A stretch of 64,000 bases of DNA from Leptospira soteropolitanensis (GCF_026151655.1 NZ_JAMQPN010000001.1:938270-1002269); one strand, 5' to 3'. Counted from the stretch's first letter, positions 1 to 9,644 are shown. The notes: generated by a model from the sequence alone, not told the origin. Program-made: numbers and translations.

Positions 1-1
1 A

Positions 2-91
2 AATGTAGTTTATTATATTGCCGGAATTCAGTTTTTAGAAAGGCTTAATCTGACTGATTCCATGCTTGCGCGCAGTTTGGAGATTAAATGA
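2..91 (+). CDS. C-terminal end of an unidentified protein (5' truncated by window edge)
   Basis: An open frame enters from the left edge and encodes 29 residues ending in LARSLEIK before TGA at 89-91. The stop overlaps the ATG of the next gene by four bases (ATGA), the usual sign of translational coupling in this genome. Too little is visible to name the protein. It could be chance reading through, but the ATGA overlap argues it is the real upstream operon partner. Confidence 0.5.
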   Translation, partial: NVVYYIAGIQFLERLNLTDSMLARSLEIK

Positions 92-780
92 AAATACTAC
101 TTCTTGGTGGCACTGGCCTTATCGGCAAACAAGTGTTACTTTCCTTGGTTTTTTATCCACAAATCAAAAAGGTAATTGTTTGGGCTAGAAACTCACAATC
201 TGCATCTAGTCCCAATGTTCCCATTGAAGTTGTCAAAGTAAGTTGGGAAGATTTCCAATCCGGGAAAACTTCGATTCCAGATGGTTTAGATGCTGTATTT
301 TGTTGTTTGGGTACAACAATTCATAAAGCGGGTAGCCAAGAGAAATTTAAAGAAATCGATTATGAATATCCACTCCTTGCCGCCAAACAAGCTAAAGCAA
401 AAATGGTTCCAGGATTTTATATTGTTACGGCAATGGGATCTGATGCGAACTCATCTATTTTCTATAATAGGGTGAAAGGGGAAATTGAATCAGAACTTCG
501 TAAATTACAATTTCCCTTCCTTGGTATTTTTAGACCTTCACTTCTTATTGGAGAAAGAGAGGAAGTTCGAATCGGAGAAAAGGTAGGTGAGTTTCTTGGA
601 AACCTCATTCCTTTTGGACTTCTCGGACTCAAAAAATTCAAACCAATTCCCGGTGAATATGTTGCCAAGTCCATGATTTATTCTTTGTTACATGATAAAC
701 CAAATCAAGATACTTCCCCACTAGTAAAAGTATATGAAAACGATGTCCTTTGGGAGATCGGCAAGGACCATTCTTTTTGA
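88..780 (+). CDS. NAD(P)-binding Rossmann-fold oxidoreductase, HTATIP2/epimerase-like
   Basis: A 230-residue protein. The N-terminus has a classical dinucleotide-binding turn, GGTGLIGKQVL (residues 7-17), followed by a strand-helix pattern typical of atypical short-chain dehydrogenases. A CCLGTT segment (about residues 72-77) and VTAMGSDANSSIFYNRVKGEIE with a YxxxK-like YNRVK element match the TIP30/HTATIP2-type branch. The substrate cannot be read from sequence. It follows an unidentified gene with a 4-base overlap and is itself overlapped by the acyltransferase, so the group is probably one transcript with metK. No signal peptide; cytoplasmic. Confidence 0.75.
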   Translation: MKILLLGGTGLIGKQVLLSLVFYPQIKKVIVWARNSQSASSPNVPIEVVKVSWEDFQSGKTSIPDGLDAVFCCLGTTIHKAGSQEKFKEIDYEYPLLAAKQAKAKMVPGFYIVTAMGSDANSSIFYNRVKGEIESELRKLQFPFLGIFRPSLLIGEREEVRIGEKVGEFLGNLIPFGLLGLKKFKPIPGEYVAKSMIYSLLHDKPNQDTSPLVKVYENDVLWEIGKDHSF

Positions 781-1514
781 TTCCTGATAACAAACAAAAA
801 CCCTATTCCAAAACCAAATACATCATTCTCAGTTGGGTAGTTCATTTTATTGTCCGAGTTTGGTATCTATTTGTTCGAAACCAAAAGTTTATCATTCCAG
901 ATGAAAGTGCCAAGGTCATTGAAAAAGGATCCGGTTACATCATTGCTGTTTTTCATGAAACAACACTTTCTTTGTACCGGCATGCGACTCAGTATTTGAA
1001 GCGAAAGAAAAAAGCAGATATGGTGGCTCTTGTTTCTCAATCCAAAGATGGAGAAATCATCCACCAAACCTTTGCTCGGTCAGGGTTACGTTCGGTTCGG
1101 GGATCATCCACTAGAGGCGGAACAGGTGCCTTTCGGAATATCTTAAAAGAGATGAAACAAGGTGCTGTTCCCATTTTTACTGTAGATGGTCCGAAAGGCC
1201 CAAGACGTGAGGTGAAACCTGGTGTGATCGTAACTGCCTCTCTGACTGGATTTCCCATTCTATATTTGCATTCTTGTTACGACCGCGCTTATACATTCAA
1301 AAGTTGGGACAGGCATTTTTTTCCAAAATTCGGGGCAAAATTATACATCCAGTATGGGGAACCTTTCTTTGTACCCAAGGGCCTTTCGGAGAGCCAAATG
1401 GATGAATATGCCAAAAAATTGGAAATCGCTATGGGAAAAAATGCGGAAATCCTGGAATCTTATGTGCGTGGACAATCCTCCGACAATTCTATTGACGTAC
1501 CACCTAAACTCTAA
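777..1514 (+). CDS. Lysophospholipid acyltransferase family protein (DUF374 type)
   Basis: About 245 residues. Family markers are visible in order: VFHETTLSLYRH (the H-x4 acyltransferase-type histidine), SQSKDGEII, RGSSTRGG and FTVDGPKGPRREVKPG, the signature set of DUF374 proteins related to lipid A/phospholipid acyltransferases. A hydrophobic N-terminal stretch (YIILSWVVHFIVRVWYLFV) suggests membrane association, so the inferred role is acylation of an envelope lipid. The frame can also start at TTG 750. I chose TTG 777 because AAGGA at 763-767 lies nine bases upstream and the start overlaps the previous stop as TTGA. The acceptor lipid is unknown. Confidence 0.75.
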   Translation: MIPDNKQKPYSKTKYIILSWVVHFIVRVWYLFVRNQKFIIPDESAKVIEKGSGYIIAVFHETTLSLYRHATQYLKRKKKADMVALVSQSKDGEIIHQTFARSGLRSVRGSSTRGGTGAFRNILKEMKQGAVPIFTVDGPKGPRREVKPGVIVTASLTGFPILYLHSCYDRAYTFKSWDRHFFPKFGAKLYIQYGEPFFVPKGLSESQMDEYAKKLEIAMGKNAEILESYVRGQSSDNSIDVPPKL

Positions 1515-1538
1515 ATTTTAACCAAGTAAGGTAAAAAA

Positions 1539-2705
1539 ATGTCATCTCTCAAAAACTATATCTTCACTTCCGAGTCCGTATCTGAAGGACACCCAGACAA
1601 AGTCTGCGACCAAATTTCCGATGCCATTCTCGATGCGTATTTAGCCCAAGATCCCAAATCCCGTGTTGCTTGTGAAACTCTTGTGACAACTAATCTTGTA
1701 GTCATTGCAGGTGAGATCACCAGTAAAGGAAAAGTAGACACTCAAGAAGTGGCTCGCGATGTGATCCGCAAAATCGGTTATAACGATATCAATATGTATT
1801 TTGATGCAGATTTTGCTGTAGTTGCATCTCACGTGCATGCACAGTCTCCTGATATTGCACAAGGGGTAAACGAAGGCGAGGGACTTCATACAGAACAAGG
1901 TGCTGGTGACCAAGGCCTTATGTTTGGTTTTGCGATTGCAGAAACTCCAGAGCTTATGCCTGCTCCTCTTTACTACTCTCATAAACTTTTAGAACATTTA
2001 TCGGAACTTCGCCATACAAACAAAATTGAATGGCTTCGTCCTGATGCAAAATCGCAAGTCACCATCCAATATGAAGATGGAAAACCAAAACGTGTTGATA
2101 CAGTTGTTATTTCTACGCAACACAAACCAGGTGTGACTCACAAACAAATCGAAGAAGCAGTGATTGAGGAATGTATCAAAAAAATGATTCCTAAGGAACT
2201 CTTAACTAACACGCGTTATTTTATTAATCCTACTGGTAAATTTGAAATCGGTGGGCCACATGGTGATACAGGTCTTACTGGACGTAAGATCATCGTGGAT
2301 ACTTACGGTGGAATGGGTCGTCATGGTGGTGGAGCGTTCTCTGGAAAAGATCCATCTAAAGTGGACCGTTCTGCAGCTTATATGGGACGTTATATTGCGA
2401 AAAACGTCGTGGCAGCTGGTCTTGCTCATAAATGCGAAGTGCAACTTGCATATGCCATTGGTGTGGCAGAGCCGGTATCTGTACTAGTTGATACATTTGG
2501 AACAGGAAATATTTCTGATGAGGAAATTGCAAAACGAGTTTTGGCAAATTTCAAACTCACTCCAAAAGGCATCGTAGAAGGATTGGATCTTCTTGGAAAA
2601 GGAAGAAAATACCAAGAAACTGCAGCTTATGGTCACTTTGGTAGAACAGGTAGTACATTTACTTGGGAAAAAACTGATAAAGCAGAAGCTTTAAAAAAAG
2701 GATAA
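1539..2705 (+). CDS. metK: S-adenosylmethionine synthetase
   Basis: A full-length 388-residue methionine adenosyltransferase, which makes SAM from ATP and methionine in the cytoplasm. Hallmarks: [21 protein letters not shown] near the N-terminus (ATP/metal-binding His and Asp), [12 protein letters not shown] (about residues 115-126), and the phosphate loop [16 protein letters not shown] followed by [11 protein letters not shown]. It ends two bases before the transketolase subunit start, so they are cotranscribed. A purine-rich AAGTAAGG precedes the ATG. I saw no SAM riboswitch-like element upstream; only 24 bases separate it from the acyltransferase. Methionine-salvage genes mtnC and mtnA elsewhere in the window feed the same cycle. 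Confidence 0.97.
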   Translation: MSSLKNYIFTSESVSEGHPDKVCDQISDAILDAYLAQDPKSRVACETLVTTNLVVIAGEITSKGKVDTQEVARDVIRKIGYNDINMYFDADFAVVASHVHAQSPDIAQGVNEGEGLHTEQGAGDQGLMFGFAIAETPELMPAPLYYSHKLLEHLSELRHTNKIEWLRPDAKSQVTIQYEDGKPKRVDTVVISTQHKPGVTHKQIEEAVIEECIKKMIPKELLTNTRYFINPTGKFEIGGPHGDTGLTGRKIIVDTYGGMGRHGGGAFSGKDPSKVDRSAAYMGRYIAKNVVAAGLAHKCEVQLAYAIGVAEPVSVLVDTFGTGNISDEEIAKRVLANFKLTPKGIVEGLDLLGKGRKYQETAAYGHFGRTGSTFTWEKTDKAEALKKG

Positions 2706-2707
2706 GT

Positions 2708-3673
2708 ATGGGAGCACCTAGCCAATCCACAGCAGACAAAAAAGCAACAAGAGATGCCTACGGTGAAGCCTTAGTTGAGTTAGGTGCATCTAGACAAGAC
2801 GTCGTGGTTTTAGATGCGGATCTTTCTGGTTCCACTAAAACTGCAGATTTTAAGAAAAAATATCCTGACCGATTTTTTAACGTAGGTGTCGCGGAACAAA
2901 ACTTAGTTGGCCATGCGGCCGGCCTTGCGATTTCTGGATTTGTTCCTTTTGCTTCCAGTTTTGCGATGTTTTTATCCGGGCGAGCATGGGAAGTGGTGCG
3001 AAATAGCGTCGTTTATCCAAAGTTAAACGTAAAACTTGTGGCTTCTCATGGTGGAATCACCGTGGGAGAAGACGGTGCTTCTCACCAATGTATTGAAGAT
3101 TTTGCCATCATGCGAGTTATTCCAGAAATGACTGTGATTTGCCCTTCTGATTTTAACGAAACAAAACAAGTCATTCATGCAATCGCTGATTACAATGGTC
3201 CTGTGTATGTAAGGGTTGGCCGACCAGCCATCCCTGTCATCGAAAGAGAAAACTATAAATTCCAAATTGGAAAAGCTGAAGTCATCTCGGAAGGAAAAGA
3301 TGTTTGTATCATTGCCAACGGTGTCATGGTAAACGAAGCTATGACAGCTGTGGAACAACTTAAAGAAAAAGGGATTCATGCAAGCCTTCTCAATATGGCT
3401 ACCATCAAACCTTTGGACAAAGATGCCATCATCGCCAAAGCAAAAGAATGTGGTGCTATCGTCACTTGTGAAGAACACAATGTGGTGGGTGGACTAGGTT
3501 CTGCAGTTTCGGAACTACTTTCCGAAGAGTATCCTGTTCCTGTGATCAAAGTAGGAATGAAAGATACTTTTGGTAAATCAGGAACTTGGAGTGGTTTACT
3601 CGACTACTTCGGTCTCCGCGCAAAAGATGTAGTTTCTCACGCAGAAATCGCTATTTCCAAAAAGAAAAAATAA
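2708..3673 (+). CDS. Transketolase, C-terminal (pyrimidine-binding) subunit
   Basis: A 321-residue split transketolase half (pyrimidine plus C-terminal domains), not a full 650-residue enzyme. It contains the conserved [16 protein letters not shown] motif, whose Glu activates thiamine diphosphate, then [30 protein letters not shown] and a C-terminal domain with [13 protein letters not shown]. The partner N-terminal (diphosphate-binding) subunit is not adjacent and must be encoded outside this window. DXP synthase is excluded by length and by the missing N-terminal half. It sits between metK and clpS on the same strand. The likely role is the non-oxidative pentose phosphate pathway. Confidence 0.88.
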   Translation: MGAPSQSTADKKATRDAYGEALVELGASRQDVVVLDADLSGSTKTADFKKKYPDRFFNVGVAEQNLVGHAAGLAISGFVPFASSFAMFLSGRAWEVVRNSVVYPKLNVKLVASHGGITVGEDGASHQCIEDFAIMRVIPEMTVICPSDFNETKQVIHAIADYNGPVYVRVGRPAIPVIERENYKFQIGKAEVISEGKDVCIIANGVMVNEAMTAVEQLKEKGIHASLLNMATIKPLDKDAIIAKAKECGAIVTCEEHNVVGGLGSAVSELLSEEYPVPVIKVGMKDTFGKSGTWSGLLDYFGLRAKDVVSHAEIAISKKKK

Positions 3674-3688
3674 GGTTATGGTTGGGTT

Positions 3689-4015
3689 ATGACCAGCTTT
3701 GGAGCATCCCAACCTTCCATTTTAGAAGAAACCGAACGAAAGCCCCGTCTTAGCGATGGGCCTTGGAAGGTTGTGCTTTGGGATGATGACTTTCATACTT
3801 ATGAGTATGTCATCGAGATGTTGATGGATGTTTGTCAGATGCCTTGGGAAAAGGCCTTTCAACATGCAGTGGAAGTGGATACTAGAAAAAAAACCATAGT
3901 TTTTTTTGGTGAGTTGGAACATGCAGAATTTGTCCACGAACGGATTTTGAACTATGGTCCTGACCCTCGTATGAGTTCTTCTAAAGGATCTATGACTGCT
4001 ACTTTAGAGCAGTAA
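3689..4015 (+). CDS. clpS: ATP-dependent Clp protease adaptor ClpS
   Basis: A 108-residue protein matching ClpS: WKVVLWDDDFHTYEYVIEML carries the DD (N-degron pocket) and the hydrophobic helix, followed by AFQHAVEVDTRKKTIVFFGELEHAEF, where the usual V-H-x-x-G-x-A-x-V segment is somewhat altered. ClpS delivers N-end-rule substrates to ClpA. It starts 15 bases after the transketolase stop, so it closes the plus-strand run. A 7-bp inverted repeat (GTAAGAT / ATCTTAC at 4012-4018 and 4038-4044) spans the convergent gene ends and may form a weak terminator. Confidence 0.9.
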   Translation: MTSFGASQPSILEETERKPRLSDGPWKVVLWDDDFHTYEYVIEMLMDVCQMPWEKAFQHAVEVDTRKKTIVFFGELEHAEFVHERILNYGPDPRMSSSKGSMTATLEQ

Positions 4016-4033
4016 GATTTGCCTAAAAATAGA

Positions 4034-4912
4034 TTACATCTTACGTTCTAAGGCATAATTTCTTTCTGGAACTAACAACGATGAAACGGATTCATTGGTG
4101 TCCACTTTGATGTTCGTTGCAGGATTGTAAGTGTCCAACATATACTCCCCATCAACAATGAATTGGTAATGGTATTCGCCAGGTAACAATTTCTTTTCGA
4201 GAGTGAACACACCTTTCCTGTCTTTCTTTAGAAAATCATTTTCAGGGTTCCAATCATTAAAGTTTCCGACAACTCGAACCACTTCTGCATTGGGCAAATA
4301 AATTTGGAATTTTACAGTACGAAGGTCTCTTTCCTCGTGCAGAGAATCCTCGAGTACTATCGTTTTTGTTTGGCGGTCTGTATCTTTTCCTTCTAAAACA
4401 AAACGTGAATAGTAAGAGCCTGACCCATCTTCCACCTTATCAAAGTTTTCTGGATCGTAAGTGAGAAGTCCGTTTACGCGAAACTTGTATTCGTATATAG
4501 GATCATCTTCATAAGTATCGGTGATTTGTGTAGGTTCGATCACCATATAATAAATCCCGTATTGGTTCCGTTTCATATCAGAACATTCCCAATTATTAAA
4601 ACTTCCACATATTTCTACAGATTCATCGCGTAAGCCATTGTAAGTAAAAAGGATCCCTCTATGTATTAGTTTGCCTGAAGAAACATAGGATTCTACATCG
4701 AGATAACGAATGTAACGTGGGGCGATATTTTTTTTCAGGCTTTCTAGCTGCCAGAGATAATAAACCGTATCTTGGTCTTCCGTTTCATCCGACATTTCCA
4801 GCTCTTTTGAGGAAAAACTTCCAATCCAATCCATTCCGTCTTCGGCAAAGATTCCAATTCCTGTAAAAAAGAGTAAAATGATGGCGATACGAACGGATTT
4901 CAATTTCATCAT
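4034..4912 (-). CDS. Exported protein with two CBM48/AMPK-type glycogen-binding-like domains
   Basis: The start is taken at 4912 (Met-Met-Lys-Leu), which gives a clean signal peptide (KLKSVRIAIILLFFTGIGIFA). A longer frame from 5005 would put 31 charged residues before it. The mature part has two early-set beta domains recognisable by EICGSFNNWE (first) and RVVGNFNDWNPENDF (second), each followed by a G-x-Y/F-x-x-x-LLPGEYHYQFIVDG-like strand pair. This is the isoamylase N-terminal/CBM48 pattern found in glycogen-binding proteins. No catalytic domain follows. It is probably periplasmic or envelope-associated, with unknown ligand. It diverges from the collar-like protein gene at 5069. Confidence 0.65.
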   Translation of the reverse strand: MMKLKSVRIAIILLFFTGIGIFAEDGMDWIGSFSSKELEMSDETEDQDTVYYLWQLESLKKNIAPRYIRYLDVESYVSSGKLIHRGILFTYNGLRDESVEICGSFNNWECSDMKRNQYGIYYMVIEPTQITDTYEDDPIYEYKFRVNGLLTYDPENFDKVEDGSGSYYSRFVLEGKDTDRQTKTIVLEDSLHEERDLRTVKFQIYLPNAEVVRVVGNFNDWNPENDFLKKDRKGVFTLEKKLLPGEYHYQFIVDGEYMLDTYNPATNIKVDTNESVSSLLVPERNYALERKM

Positions 4913-5068
4913 AGTCGTTTGGCTGTAAACTGTCCTTCTAGATAATTTTCGGCAGAATTGAAAAAAGAGAGTGAAAGGTTTTTTTCTGAAAGAACCATCT
5001 GACATAATAAAAAAAATATTCTGTCATTTTTAGAAGGGGCCGATAATTCATTAGGAATAGACCTTCAA

Positions 5069-8000
5069 ATGGCTGAGCCGATAGACAAATTGAGTCCGGA
5101 AGAAATCAAACAAATCGAGACGATGTTTTCGGCTCTCAATAAAAATCCGCTCTCATCGGAAGAACTGAATCCGATGGCGAAGGTTTTGCGTGAGAAACTG
5201 GGATATGTGAATCCCATTGCACCTTCCGAGCCAGAACCAGAAGGAGATTCAGGTTCAACATTTGATGACTTTGAAAACGAAGGCACAAGTGATTCCGATG
5301 CAGGAGACCCTTTTTCTGGCCTAGAAGAGGACGACGATTTCGGTCCTCCCAAACTTCCGAACCGGGAAGCAGAAGAAGATGACGACATTGATTTAGACGA
5401 ACTTTTAGGTGAGGACGGTCCAAAACCCCCACCAACCGAAACCCAAAAAGCGGCCGATGATTTTGACTTTGATGCACCATCGTCCGCTCCTGACGATACG
5501 GATCCATTTGCATCCGATGTGGACTCTCCATCTGCTGGCGGGGATGATCCGTTTGCGGATATGGGTTCGACCCCTGCCCAAACGGAAAGTTTTAGTGATG
5601 ATCCTTTTGCTAATTTAGATGCGATTGATGAAGCTCCCATTGAGGACAAACCGGCACCTGTCATTGGAGATGACCCTTTTGCCAACTTAGGTGGAGAGGA
5701 CAGTCCCCAGACCACAGACGAAGATCTGTTTGCTGGTTTTGATAGTGGATCAGAAGAAACCACTCCTTCGGGGGATGATTTTGATTTTGGTGCCGAAGCG
5801 GACACTCCATCCGCTGGTGGCGATGATCCCTTTGCGGATATGGGTTCCACACCCCAAGCCACAGAAAGTTTTGGAGATGACCCTTTTGCAAATTTAGGTG
5901 GGGATGATAGTTCTGCTTCAGATACAGGTTCCGCCGATGATCCGTTTGGTGATCTTTCTACTCCGAGTGCAGGCGGAGAACCTTCTTTCGGCGATGATCC
6001 CTTTGCGGATATGGGCTCCCCACCCCAAGCTACAGAAAGTTTTGGCGATGATCCTTTTGCAAGTTTAGGTGGAGATGATAGTCCTTCTACTCCATCTAGA
6101 GACAATGAACCTGCTGACATGGGTGGTGGGTTTGATGATCCATTTGGAGACTTGGGTGTCGGTATGGAACCACCAAGTCTGGATGATGACTTAGGGGCTC
6201 CTTCTTTTGATGATTTGGCACCATCCATTGATGATATGCCTGTCTCTACGATGGATGACTTTGGTTCCGATGGTCCAGGCGGTTTTGAGGAAGACCTCAT
6301 GTCTCTTGGAAAAGAGGAAGAACCAGAAGAGTCGCTCGAGGCAAACCTAACCGATGAAGAATTAGCAGTCATCCAATCAGAGTTACTTCGTTATCCACCG
6401 AAGCTACGAAGAACGATCATCGATACGATTGTGAACCAAAGGATACCGGTTCGTAATCAAAAAGAAATCATTGAACTCATTAAGGCGCAACAAAAACCAG
6501 AAGACATCGCCAGTTACTTAAGTGGCCTTCTGGGGGAACGAGTCGAACTTAGCGATTCTACTGGAAAGTTTGCCGCCGATGGTGTGCCGATCATTGCTAG
6601 TCGTGATGCTTACACCAAAGAAGGTGCTGCCCGCAAACGAGAGTTAGTTCGTAGAACTATTCTTTCATCCGCTGCTGCAGTATTTCTTGTATTTGGGATT
6701 GTCACTCTTTGGAAGTATGTGATTGTACCGTATCGTGCTAAAGCGCAGTATGCACTTGGTCTTGAGAAAATTGAAGAATTTAGTTATGAAACGGATGCAT
6801 TAGAAAAGAAAAAACTTCTCGCCGATGCTGAAAATTATTTTATCAAAGGGGAAGAGATTTTCCCGCATAACTTAGAGTTTTTGAATAAATACTGTATTGC
6901 CTATACCAAAGCGGGGCAGTATGAAAGAGCTTTTGAAAAATGTTTTGGCAAAGTGGAACCTGATTTCGGTTATGAACCAGAGGATAAGGAACACAAACGT
7001 GCTTGGGAAAACAGAAAAGAAGTACCAAACATTAGTTTTGCGAAAAAAACAGAATGGAACGATTCAGGTGTCGAAACAGCAGGGCGTAGGCCATTACCAG
7101 AACTTGCATTTTACTTAACTTCACAAGACAAAGTTCCAAGAAAGGTTTTAAAAGCAGGAGCATACATTGCCTCTCGCCTCAAATACAATATTCATGATAT
7201 TGATACATATATTGCACTCGGAACTTTTCACTCATTCCATAGAAAGGATTTTATCGAAGTTCCACCTGGTAGTAATCGTAAAAAGTACAAAAACGACCAT
7301 CTTGCCATTGAATATTTCAAACGAGTGTTTACTGATGGAGGAGATCCTGATAATGTTGATGCCATTGCCGGGATTGCTAAGATTTTTTATAACAAACAAG
7401 AGTTTGGAACAGCTGTTAAATATTATAACGATATCATTGAAAAGTATCCCAAAAATGCCATTGGGCATGGTGGAATTCTATCGACATATATCGAAATGTG
7501 GAAACGAGATAAAAATCCACAATATGTTCTCAACCACCACAGACAAGTTCGTAATGCTCTTAACATAGAAGATGAATTATCTCTATTTGTATTAGCGAAA
7601 CTTGCATCCTTCTATATCGATTTGGATTCTGAAGAAGTTAGGATCAAATACAATATCAACCCAGAAGACCAAGTCACAGGGATGGAAATTGATGATAATG
7701 TGGAATACCTTTTGAACATTGCCTATGGCAAAGAAGGTGGATCTAAATTTGCAGAAGGATATTACCAACGCGCTAGGTTCTATTTCAAAAAAGAAGAGGC
7801 AGCTCGGGGTCTCAAACAATTGGAACTTGCATCTACGTATGACATTCGCCATTACTTAGCAGTTCTTTTGATGGCAGAATATTATATCCAAACAGAAAAT
7901 TATGATGAAGCCGTAAAGTTACTTAGAGAAGCCGATGATCGTTACCAAAATTATAGAGACCGACTCGGGGAAAGAGATGAGGATGAAACCTTACTCGAAG

Positions 8001-8731
8001 GAAGCCCTGGCAGGATTTCGTTTAACTTAGGCAAAATCCAATTTTTAGAAGCGGCCGGCATTAATGTAACAGACAATATACGAGAATTTCCTGGTAAAAA
8101 AATCTATCCAGAACGTAGTATTGGTACTTTGTCTTATGAAGAAAAAGAAAGAAGAAACGGACTCTTTATGGCTCGTGAATCTTTTCTTGCGGCCCTCGAT
8201 CGTGATATCTCTAAAGATCCAAAGATAGTTAGAGAATGTTATTATTATTTGGGTTGGATCGATTACAATCATGGAGATTTTGCACAAAGTTTGGATTTTT
8301 GGGCAGAACTTCCAGAAGAAGATATTTATAACAATGCAACCTTACTTTTTGGAAAAGGCAATGCATTCTATTATACAAGACAATACAATGCAGCTCTTGG
8401 CAACTATCTGAAGTTAAAAGATGATTTTGAACTGAAAGAACAAAGTTTGGGAAGGATTGATACAGAAAATTCAGACCATAGAGAAGTGTATGAAACACTC
8501 ACCGCTCTTTATAATAATATTGGGGCAGTGTATGAGAAAAAACAAGATACCATCAATGCCCTAAAATACTATTGGAAAGCAATGGAAACCGCTAGAAAGA
8601 TAGGGTCAGTGAGTGAAATTGCAAACTCTAACAAAGATTTGGTGTTTGCCAGAGCCAAACTAGATCGAGAGCCGCTTCTTGAAGATTGGTTGGCTCCAAC
8701 TCTTGACCGATTGGATCGGATTAAAAAATAA
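5069..8731 (+). CDS. flcA: Large TPR protein, probable periplasmic flagellar collar protein FlcA
   Basis: 1220 residues. Order: short N-terminal helix region; an acidic low-complexity segment (about residues 50-430) built from repeats such as DDPFADMGSTP and DDPFANLGG; a helical cytoplasmic-like domain (LTDEELAVIQSELLRYPPKL); one membrane segment (about residues 530-552, TILSSAAAVFLVFGIVTLW); then a TPR-rich part to the end (pairs such as AENYFIKGEEIFPHNLEFL, YYLGWIDYNHGDFAQSLDFW). This cytoplasm-membrane-periplasmic TPR layout is what I know of spirochaetal FlcA (Borrelia BB0326), which builds the flagellar collar and helps stator assembly. The name is inferred from architecture, not from a search. 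fliG and fliH homologues lie about 17 kb away. Confidence 0.6.
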   Translation: MAEPIDKLSPEEIKQIETMFSALNKNPLSSEELNPMAKVLREKLGYVNPIAPSEPEPEGDSGSTFDDFENEGTSDSDAGDPFSGLEEDDDFGPPKLPNREAEEDDDIDLDELLGEDGPKPPPTETQKAADDFDFDAPSSAPDDTDPFASDVDSPSAGGDDPFADMGSTPAQTESFSDDPFANLDAIDEAPIEDKPAPVIGDDPFANLGGEDSPQTTDEDLFAGFDSGSEETTPSGDDFDFGAEADTPSAGGDDPFADMGSTPQATESFGDDPFANLGGDDSSASDTGSADDPFGDLSTPSAGGEPSFGDDPFADMGSPPQATESFGDDPFASLGGDDSPSTPSRDNEPADMGGGFDDPFGDLGVGMEPPSLDDDLGAPSFDDLAPSIDDMPVSTMDDFGSDGPGGFEEDLMSLGKEEEPEESLEANLTDEELAVIQSELLRYPPKLRRTIIDTIVNQRIPVRNQKEIIELIKAQQKPEDIASYLSGLLGERVELSDSTGKFAADGVPIIASRDAYTKEGAARKRELVRRTILSSAAAVFLVFGIVTLWKYVIVPYRAKAQYALGLEKIEEFSYETDALEKKKLLADAENYFIKGEEIFPHNLEFLNKYCIAYTKAGQYERAFEKCFGKVEPDFGYEPEDKEHKRAWENRKEVPNISFAKKTEWNDSGVETAGRRPLPELAFYLTSQDKVPRKVLKAGAYIASRLKYNIHDIDTYIALGTFHSFHRKDFIEVPPGSNRKKYKNDHLAIEYFKRVFTDGGDPDNVDAIAGIAKIFYNKQEFGTAVKYYNDIIEKYPKNAIGHGGILSTYIEMWKRDKNPQYVLNHHRQVRNALNIEDELSLFVLAKLASFYIDLDSEEVRIKYNINPEDQVTGMEIDDNVEYLLNIAYGKEGGSKFAEGYYQRARFYFKKEEAARGLKQLELASTYDIRHYLAVLLMAEYYIQTENYDEAVKLLREADDRYQNYRDRLGERDEDETLLEGSPGRISFNLGKIQFLEAAGINVTDNIREFPGKKIYPERSIGTLSYEEKERRNGLFMARESFLAALDRDISKDPKIVRECYYYLGWIDYNHGDFAQSLDFWAELPEEDIYNNATLLFGKGNAFYYTRQYNAALGNYLKLKDDFELKEQSLGRIDTENSDHREVYETLTALYNNIGAVYEKKQDTINALKYYWKAMETARKIGSVSEIANSNKDLVFARAKLDREPLLEDWLAPTLDRLDRIKK
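5521..6081 (+). repeat. Three imperfect ~95-bp coding repeats inside the collar-like gene
   Basis: Near-identical blocks begin at about 5521, 5801 and 5991. Each encodes GDDPFADMGS(T/P)P, then (A/T)xSF(S/G)DDPFA(N/S)L. The third block reads GGCGATGATCCCTTTGCGGA, as does the second. The DNA similarity, not only the protein pattern, suggests recent duplication; copy number may vary between strains. The repeats also keep the antisense frame open. Confidence 0.75.
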
Positions 8732-8774
8732 ATTTAGTAAAGTTGGCTTTAGGTTTAGGAAAGAAAGTTGGGCG

Positions 8775-8801
8775 TGGAGGACAGATGATTTCTATCCTCC
8801 A
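8775..8801. terminator. Bidirectional hairpin terminator between convergent genes
   Basis: TGGAGGA (8775-8781) pairs perfectly with TCCTCCA (8795-8801). The stem continues as AGA/TCT after one mismatch and leaves a five-base loop. AAAATTGTTTTATTA follows on plus. It sits between the collar-like gene (ends 8731) and the glycosyltransferase (ends 8832 on minus). Confidence 0.65.
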
Positions 8802-8831
8802 AAATTGTTTTATTACAGATCCCGTCTTAAA

Positions 8832-9644
8832 TTAATGTTTTCGGAAACGTTCTCGGATTCCTAATAGAAAGAAGTAAAAAGTTTCCCACATCCTTTGGAT
8901 ACGGTACGGTCTTGCGATGATCCTCCAAAGCCAAATGAGTCCTCTTTCCTTAAACCACTCAGGTGCTTTTTTGTCAGCACCAGATAACATATCCAAGGCG
9001 CCACCTACACCAATCACAACCGCTTTGCCAAAATAACCGGTATTGTTTTCGATCCAAATTTCTTGGTCTGGAAAATCCATCGCAAGAAAAATGATATCGG
9101 GGCCCGTTTTACGAATGGCCTCTTTGACTCGCATTTCTCTTTGTCTATCGAGATGTCCCGCGTGCCTTCCGACAATTCTAACTTTTGGAAAATGTCTTGT
9201 AAGGTTAAAATAAATTCGTTCTACAATTTCGTCTTTGGCTCCAAAGATAAACGCTGTGAATTCTTTAAGTTCTGCCAAACGAATGAGATCCATCATCACT
9301 GCAATAGGGGTGACTCTCTCTTTCAGTTTTCCTGAGGTCATCCAACCAATTCCTGCCCCTTCCACGAGAATGGTTCCTGCTTTTTCTGCTATGCGATGTA
9401 GGGACTTTTTCGGGCGCATCCTCATGAGTTTGATGGGATCTAAAAATAAAACATGGTGCATGCCTTCTTTTTTCTCAAGCACGCGAAAGAGTTTGGCTAT
9501 CGCTTCGTCAGTAGTAACGTTGTCGATGGGAATTCCCAAAACATTTAGAGTTTCTAGCTTGGAAACATCGATATTTTGGTATTCTAGTAGTATATCCCTC
9601 TCATCTTTTGAGGAATTGTGAACGATTTCGCTCAATTGCTTCAT
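8832..9644 (-). CDS. WecG/TagA/CpsF family glycosyltransferase
   Basis: 270 residues. It carries the family core: FLDPIKLMRMR, LVEGAGIGWM, the conserved VTPIAVMMDLI (usually RVTGxDL), FIFGAKDEIVERI, and GPDIIFLAMDFPDQEIWIE followed by VIGVGGALDMLSGADKKAPEWF. The last block is diagnostic. These enzymes transfer N-acetylmannosamine-type sugars to undecaprenyl-linked intermediates on the inner face of the membrane, as in surface polysaccharide synthesis. The usual DGxG aspartate motif appears here as EGAG, a conservative change at a catalytically important place. The C-terminus is basic and aromatic, consistent with peripheral membrane binding. It stands alone, divergent from 9771. Confidence 0.85.
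   Translation of the reverse strand: MKQLSEIVHNSSKDERDILLEYQNIDVSKLETLNVLGIPIDNVTTDEAIAKLFRVLEKKEGMHHVLFLDPIKLMRMRPKKSLHRIAEKAGTILVEGAGIGWMTSGKLKERVTPIAVMMDLIRLAELKEFTAFIFGAKDEIVERIYFNLTRHFPKVRIVGRHAGHLDRQREMRVKEAIRKTGPDIIFLAMDFPDQEIWIENNTGYFGKAVVIGVGGALDMLSGADKKAPEWFKERGLIWLWRIIARPYRIQRMWETFYFFLLGIRERFRKH

Noticed and set aside
750..776. TTG 750 as start of the acyltransferase
   Set aside because: TTG 777 has AAGGA at good spacing and the usual 4-base overlap.
1515..1538. Possible SAM riboswitch before metK
   Set aside because: Only 24 bases between genes and no SAM-box elements.
5065..6372. A 435-codon open frame on minus opposite the collar-like gene
   Set aside because: Ser/Pro/Gly-rich low complexity that mirrors the DDPF repeats on plus; no ribosome site and it is fully inside the real gene.
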